A stretch of DNA of 64,000 bases from an uncultured Altererythrobacter sp. GTDB lineage: Bacteria > Pseudomonadota > Alphaproteobacteria > Sphingomonadales > Sphingomonadaceae. The stretch is from contig CAMPIX010000003.1 of assembly GCA_946886565.1 (NCBI GenBank), forward strand, positions 1 through 64,000, written 5' to 3'. Each line of letters opens with the position of its first letter. The first letter of the stretch is position 1. The position numbers were made by a program, and so were the translations under genes. Shown in pieces: positions 60,036 to 64,000 of the stretch. The notes under the pieces were generated by a model. The model ran no database searches. It was not told the origin of the DNA and worked only from the letters and a program-made list of their open reading frames with translations.

Positions 60036-63000
60036 ATGACAACCGAACTTTCCAAGACTTTCGATCCCGCCGACATCGAAGCGCGCTGGTACGCGCACTG
60101 GGAGGACAACGGCCTGTTCCGGCCCGAACGGCCTGAGGCCGAGCCGTTCACGATCGTCAACCCGCCGCCCAACGTCACCGGTAGCCTCCACATCGGCCAC
60201 GCGCTCGACAACACGCTGCAGGACGTGGTCGTGCGCTACGAGCGGCTGCGCGGGAAGGACGCGCTGTGGGTGGTCGGCACCGATCACGCGGGAATCGCGA
60301 CGCAGATGGTGGTCGAGCGCGAGCTCGAGAAGCGCCAGGACAAGCGCACCAACTATTCGCGCGAGGATTTCGTCGCGAAAGTGTGGGAGTGGAAGGAGGA
60401 AAGCGGCGGCACGATCACTCGCCAGCTCCGCCGCCTCGGCTGCTCGATGGACTGGAGCCGCGAGCAGTTCACCATGAGCCCCGAGTTCACCCGCGCGGTG
60501 ACCAAGGTGTTCGTCGATCTCTACAACCAGGGCCTGATCTACCGCGACAAGCGGCTGGTCAACTGGGACCCCAAGCTCAAGACCGCGATCAGCGACCTCG
60601 AGGTCGAGACGCAGGACGTGAAGGGCGGCTTCTGGCACTTCCGCTATCCGCTGGCGGACGGCGTCACCACGTCGGCAGGCAAGGATCACCTCGTCGTCGC
60701 CACCACCCGGCCGGAGACGATGCTGGCCGATATGGCGGTGGCGGTTCATCCCGACGACGAGCGCTACGCCAGCGTGATCGGCAAGTTCGTGACCCTGCCG
60801 ATCACCGGTCGCCGCGTGCCGGTGGTGGCCGACGAACACGCCGACCCGGAACTGGGCAGCGGTGTGGTCAAGATCACGCCGGGCCACGATTTCAACGACT
60901 TCGAGGTGGGCAAGCGCGCCGGGTTCGCACCGGGCGACATGCTCAACATGCTCGATGCCGAGGGCAACGTGTGCCAGACCGCCGACGGACTGGTGCCGGC
61001 CGAATTCCTCGGCCTCCATCGCTTCCGCAGGGACGGCGTCGATGGCGCGCGCGAGCTGGTGGTCGCACGGATGAAGGAGCTCGGCTTCCTCATCCCGCAC
61101 GTGGACAAGGACGGCGAAGAGCACGACGCCGAACCGCGCACGATCGCCACCCCCTTCGGCGACCGCGGCGGCGTGGTGATCGAACCCTGGCTGACCAATC
61201 AGTGGTACGTCGACGCCGAAAAGCTCGCGCAAGCCCCGATCGAGGCGGTGCGCGACGGCCGGATCGAGATCGTGCCCAAGAGCTGGGAGAAGACCTTCTT
61301 CAACTGGATGGAGAACATCCAGCCGTGGTGTGTCTCGCGGCAGTTGTGGTGGGGGCACAGGATTCCGGCTTGGTATGGGCCGTCGACTGACGATATCGGA
61401 CTGCTGCACGATCTCGGAAGAGGCGATGAAACGCCCGGCGAGTTGAAGAGCAGCTATAACGCGTTTGTTGCGGAGACCGAAGAAGAGGCTTTTGCGCAAG
61501 CTCGCGAAGTCTACGGCGAAAGCGCCGAATTCACCGTTTTTGATGAACCGTTGCACGCCGCAACGCGCGCGGGAAAGACGATAGGACTTTGGCGCGATCC
61601 CGATGTCCTCGACACCTGGTTCTCCTCCGCCCTCTGGCCTTTCGCCACGCTTGGCTGGCCCGAGACCCCCTACCAACCCGTTCGCCCTGAGCTTGTCGAA
61701 GGGCCGCACTCCCCTTCGGGTGTGGCGCCGGAAGAAAAGAGCGGTGCTTCGGCAAGCTCAGCACGAACGGATTTTGGGGTCGCGGAAGAGAAACCACGGG
61801 AGGGAAATTGGGTCGAAAACCCCAACCTCTTCGCCAAGCACTACCCCAACGATCTCCTCATTTCCGGGTTCGACATCCTGTTCTTCTGGGATGCGCGGAT
61901 GGCGATGCAGGGGATGCATTTCCTTAGGCAAGCGCCGTGGAAGCGGCTCTACCTCCACGGGCTGGTGCGCGCGGCGGACGGGCAGAAGATGTCCAAGTCC
62001 AAGGGCAACGTGGTCGATCCGCTGCTGCTGATCGACAAGTTCGGCGCCGACGCCCTGCGCTTCTTCATGGCGGCGATGGAAAGCCAGGGCCGCGACGTGA
62101 AGATGGACGAGAGCCGGGTCGAGGGATATCGCAACTTCGCCACCAAGCTGTGGAACGCCGCCCGCTTCTGCCAAGCGAACGGCATCGGCGCGAGCGACAC
62201 CCTGGCCGCGCCGCAGGCCACCAGCGCGGTCAACCGCTGGATCGTGGGCGAGGTGGTCGAAACCGTGGCCGCGCTCGACAAGGCGATGGCCGACCTGCGC
62301 TTCGACGCCGCCGCGAACGCGATCTACCACTTCGTATGGGATACCTTCTGCGACTGGTATCTCGAGCTGATCAAGGGAACCCTCAATCCTCCCTCACCGG
62401 GGGAGGGGGACCATGCGCAGCATGGTGGAGGGGCAGGTGCGCTTGCTCAAGACGGCGCAGGTTCGGAGCCGGGCAACGTGCCCCTCCACCCCGACGCTTC
62501 GCGTCGCGGTCCCCCTCCCCGTGCCGGGGAGGATCTGGAAGAGACGAAGGCCGTCGCCGGCTGGGTGCTCGACCAGATCCTCGTCATGCTCCACCCGTTC
62601 ATGCCGTTCATCACCGAGGAGCTGTGGCACGCGCAGGGTGAGCGGCCTTACGAGCTGATCGTGGCGAAATGGCCGGAACCCCGCGCCGAGATCGACGCTG
62701 CGGCCAAAGCCGAGGTCGAGTGGCTGATCGAGCTGACCCGCAACCTGCGCGCGGCGAAGAACGAGCTCGGCCTCGCGCCAGGCGCCAAGCTCGAGGCGTG
62801 GCTGGCCGAACCCTCGGAAACCGCGCGCAAGGTGCTTGCGGGCAACGCCGCCGCTCTCGAACGCGTCGCGCGGCTCTCGGCGGTCCATACCGAACCCGCG
62901 CCCGGCGGCGCCGCGCTGCAGGTGGGCGCGGGGCGCGACGCGCTGGTGATCCCGCTCGAGGGCCTGATCGACATCGAGGCCGAGAAGGCTCGTCTCGCGA

Positions 63001-63170
63001 AGGCGCTCGCCGCTTCGGAGAAAGAGGCGAAAGCGCTGGAAGGACGGCTGTCGAACGCGAACTTCGTCAAGCGCGCCAAGCCCGAGGCGGTCGAGAAGGC
63101 CCGCGCCGACCACGCGCACCACGCAACGGAAGCCGAGCGTCTGAAGGCCGCGCTGGCGCGGCTGGGCTGA
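60036..63170 (+). CDS. valS: Valyl-tRNA synthetase with two repeat-derived in-frame insertions
   Basis: Class I synthetase charging tRNA-Val, 1044 residues, longer than the usual 870-950. HIGH is HIGH in [18 protein letters not shown] (H52-H55) and KMSKS is [15 protein letters not shown] (near residue 650). The editing and catalytic core and the C-terminal coiled coil ([20 protein letters not shown]) are intact. Two stretches are foreign to the family: about residues 548-579 ([15 protein letters not shown] and following), encoded by a family A repeat, and about 784-833 (NPPSPGEG to PPPRAGEDL), encoded by a 150-base family B repeat. Both keep the frame. The segment before the first insertion (61381-61600) has less GC-biased codons. 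The ATG at 60036 is chosen by alignment. Confidence 0.95.
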   Translation: MTTELSKTFDPADIEARWYAHWEDNGLFRPERPEAEPFTIVNPPPNVTGSLHIGHALDNTLQDVVVRYERLRGKDALWVVGTDHAGIATQMVVERELEKRQDKRTNYSREDFVAKVWEWKEESGGTITRQLRRLGCSMDWSREQFTMSPEFTRAVTKVFVDLYNQGLIYRDKRLVNWDPKLKTAISDLEVETQDVKGGFWHFRYPLADGVTTSAGKDHLVVATTRPETMLADMAVAVHPDDERYASVIGKFVTLPITGRRVPVVADEHADPELGSGVVKITPGHDFNDFEVGKRAGFAPGDMLNMLDAEGNVCQTADGLVPAEFLGLHRFRRDGVDGARELVVARMKELGFLIPHVDKDGEEHDAEPRTIATPFGDRGGVVIEPWLTNQWYVDAEKLAQAPIEAVRDGRIEIVPKSWEKTFFNWMENIQPWCVSRQLWWGHRIPAWYGPSTDDIGLLHDLGRGDETPGELKSSYNAFVAETEEEAFAQAREVYGESAEFTVFDEPLHAATRAGKTIGLWRDPDVLDTWFSSALWPFATLGWPETPYQPVRPELVEGPHSPSGVAPEEKSGASASSARTDFGVAEEKPREGNWVENPNLFAKHYPNDLLISGFDILFFWDARMAMQGMHFLRQAPWKRLYLHGLVRAADGQKMSKSKGNVVDPLLLIDKFGADALRFFMAAMESQGRDVKMDESRVEGYRNFATKLWNAARFCQANGIGASDTLAAPQATSAVNRWIVGEVVETVAALDKAMADLRFDAAANAIYHFVWDTFCDWYLELIKGTLNPPSPGEGDHAQHGGGAGALAQDGAGSEPGNVPLHPDASRRGPPPRAGEDLEETKAVAGWVLDQILVMLHPFMPFITEELWHAQGERPYELIVAKWPEPRAEIDAAAKAEVEWLIELTRNLRAAKNELGLAPGAKLEAWLAEPSETARKVLAGNAAALERVARLSAVHTEPAPGGAALQVGAGRDALVIPLEGLIDIEAEKARLAKALAASEKEAKALEGRLSNANFVKRAKPEAVEKARADHAHHATEAERLKAALARLG
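61678..61770. repeat. Palindromic repeat, family A copy 2, inside valS
   Basis: A 93-base element (31 codons) with inverted arms containing CCTGAGCTTGTCGAAGG and GCTTCGGCAAGCTCAGC. It aligns over its full length with the reverse complement of 51474-51565. It lies between the WPETP segment and the [18 protein letters not shown] segment of valyl-tRNA synthetase and leaves the frame open. Confidence 0.9.
62385..62534. repeat. Palindromic repeat, family B copy 1, inside valS
   Basis: Exactly 150 bases (50 codons), starting AATCCTCCC and ending GTGCCGGGGAGGAT. Shared inner words with 63173-63322 include TGGTGGAGGGGCAGGTG, CCCTCCACCCC and CCCCTCCCCGTGCCGGGG. The ends are inverted copies of each other. 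It interrupts the helical anticodon-binding region of valyl-tRNA synthetase between WYLELIKG and ETKAVAGW. Confidence 0.9.
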
Positions 63171-63172
63171 AA

Positions 63173-63322
63173 AATCCTCCCCCACCGGGGGAAGCGGACC
63201 AGCCGCAGGCTGGTGGAGGGGCAGGTGCCGCTGTTCAAGACCTTCGTGGTCGTGAGCAACCGCGCGTGTCCCTCCACCCCCGGCCTGCGGCCGGCGGTTC
63301 CCCTCCCCGTGCCGGGGAGGAT
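63173..63322. repeat. Palindromic repeat, family B copy 2, downstream of valS
   Basis: Second 150-base copy in the same orientation, beginning 2 bases after the valS stop codon. Terminal arms (AATCCTCCCCC against GGGGAGGATT) and an internal GGAGGGGCAGG/CCCTCCACCC pairing make it a long imperfect hairpin, which could also serve to end the valS message. The rest of the 63171-63476 spacer holds only the upstream motif of queE. Confidence 0.9.
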
Positions 63323-63415
63323 TTTCCTACATCGCGTGTTTGTGCAATGGGTCGGACATGACCGCTGATCGCGCCCTTCTCACAAGCCAGATACTCACCA
63401 GCGGAAGGGGCGAAC

Positions 63416-63453
63416 TTTTTTGCCCCAGGACTGTGGTCCAAGCGGTCCATGTC
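63416..63453 (+). promoter_or_regulatory. Upstream motif shared with the crotonase gene (copy 2)
   Basis: Six T, G, then CCCCAGGACTGTG and GGTCCATGTC; 30 of 38 positions match the minus strand of 27126-27163 without gaps. It ends 23 bases before the queE ATG, almost the same distance as in copy 1, and GGGGCG precedes the T run in both. A promoter, operator or leader element is likely. Confidence 0.6.
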
Positions 63454-63476
63454 TCAATGTATCATGAGGCGCATCG

Positions 63477-64000
63477 ATGCCGCTGACGCTCGCCACCCAG
63501 GCCCCCGGCGAGCCGGAGATCTTCGCCTCGCTCCAGGGCGAAGGGCCGAGCGCAGGGGTACCGGTAGCGTTCGTGCGCCTGTCGCGCTGCAACCTCGCCT
63601 GCGCGTGGTGCGACACCGCCTATACCTGGCACTTCGAGGGCGACGACCGCCCGCACCGCTCGGGCGTGATCTGGGATCGCAAGGCCAACCAAGTCGTGCT
63701 TTCCGAAGCGGAGGTCGCCCGGCGGATCGACGCGCTCGGCCAGAACCGCCTCGTCGTCACCGGCGGCGAACCGTTGCTGCAAGCGGGTCCGCTGGCGAAG
63801 CTGCTCGCGCTGCTGCCCGACATGACGGTCGAGATCGAGACCAACGGCACCGTCGCCGCCCCGCCCCGGCTCGACGTGCGGATCGACCAGTACAACGTCA
63901 GCCCCAAGCTGGCGCACAGCGGCAATCCGGCAGAACTCGCGCTCCTCCCCGAGCGGCTCGACGCCTATGCGACCGATCCGCGTGCCTTCTTCAAGTTCGT
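63477..64000 (+). CDS. queE: 7-carboxy-7-deazaguanine synthase (partial, 3' end off window)
   Basis: Radical SAM enzyme in queuosine synthesis, forming the deazaguanine ring from CPH4. About 174 codons are present. The iron-sulfur motif is RLSRCNLACAWCDTAYTW (CxxxCxxC), preceded by EPEIFASLQGEGPSAGVPVA and followed by LVVTGGEPLLQ and VEIETNGTVAAP. The gene is open to the right edge. The ATG at 63477 gives the expected short N-terminus. Confidence 0.93.
   Translation, partial: MPLTLATQAPGEPEIFASLQGEGPSAGVPVAFVRLSRCNLACAWCDTAYTWHFEGDDRPHRSGVIWDRKANQVVLSEAEVARRIDALGQNRLVVTGGEPLLQAGPLAKLLALLPDMTVEIETNGTVAAPPRLDVRIDQYNVSPKLAHSGNPAELALLPERLDAYATDPRAFFKF

Noticed and set aside
63173..63322. Family B repeat considered as a CRISPR or tandem array
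   Set aside because: There are only two copies, 150 bp each and 640 bp apart, without regular spacers; a dispersed palindromic element fits better.

Overview
The window is GC-rich (roughly two thirds G+C by eye) chromosomal DNA from an alphaproteobacterium, most likely a sphingomonad of the Erythrobacteraceae type. This rests on protein style and gene order: the argS-SPOR-nagZ-scpA-scpB-tatABC block, ispH-thrB-rnhA, a Tad/Cpa pilus locus, an ATP12-type F1 assembly chaperone, an Mla-type lipid ABC operon with a STAS-MlaE fusion, and a large TonB-dependent receptor. No rRNA, tRNA, CRISPR, transposase or phage gene was recognised.

Layout, left to right. 1-6.3 kb: partial tamA, an arginyl/leucyl-tRNA-protein transferase, threonine dehydratase (ilvA), a secreted amidohydrolase and a small envelope protein. 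6.4-12.9 kb: minus-strand housekeeping run argS > SPOR protein > nagZ > scpA > scpB > tatA > tatB > tatC, several joined by 4-base overlaps. 13-18.4 kb: a lipoprotein, ispH-thrB-rnhA, an FAD oxidoreductase and an alpha/beta hydrolase. 18.5-25.7 kb: Tad pilus genes cpaA-B-C-D-E-tadB-tadC, with no cpaF ATPase and no pilin gene. 25.7-30 kb: a minus-strand acyl-CoA group (thiolase, a small secreted protein, a type-2 3-hydroxyacyl-CoA dehydrogenase-like SDR, a crotonase) with a MarR regulator. 30.2-36.5 kb: a TonB-dependent receptor followed by a sulfotransferase-like protein, a TPR-Asp/Asn beta-hydroxylase and a small secreted Cys protein. 36.6-43.2 kb: clpB, a HerA-like ATPase and a penicillin-acylase-family enzyme. 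43.2-47.9 kb: M16 peptidase, a small protein and a chromate transporter. 47.9-53 kb: trmL, gatB, a tiny overlapping membrane ORF, gatA, gatC, an FKBP isomerase and rpsU. 53-56.1 kb: fluC, rluC-type synthase, HAD phosphatase, a small membrane protein and atp12, all overlapping by 4 bases. 56.4-59.9 kb: the Mla operon. 60 kb to the end: valS and partial queE.

The least ordinary content is a set of palindromic repeat families. Two of them (A, 92-93 bp; B, exactly 150 bp) occur both between genes and, in frame, inside valS, where they add about 31 and 50 codons to an otherwise intact valyl-tRNA synthetase. A third family (D) sits in two divergent intergenic regions, and a fourth (C) has perfect 28-bp arms between convergent genes. 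In addition, a 38-bp block is shared (30 of 38 positions) by the upstream regions of the crotonase gene and queE, 23-24 bases before each start codon. These similarities were found by reading and hand alignment; no database search was run.
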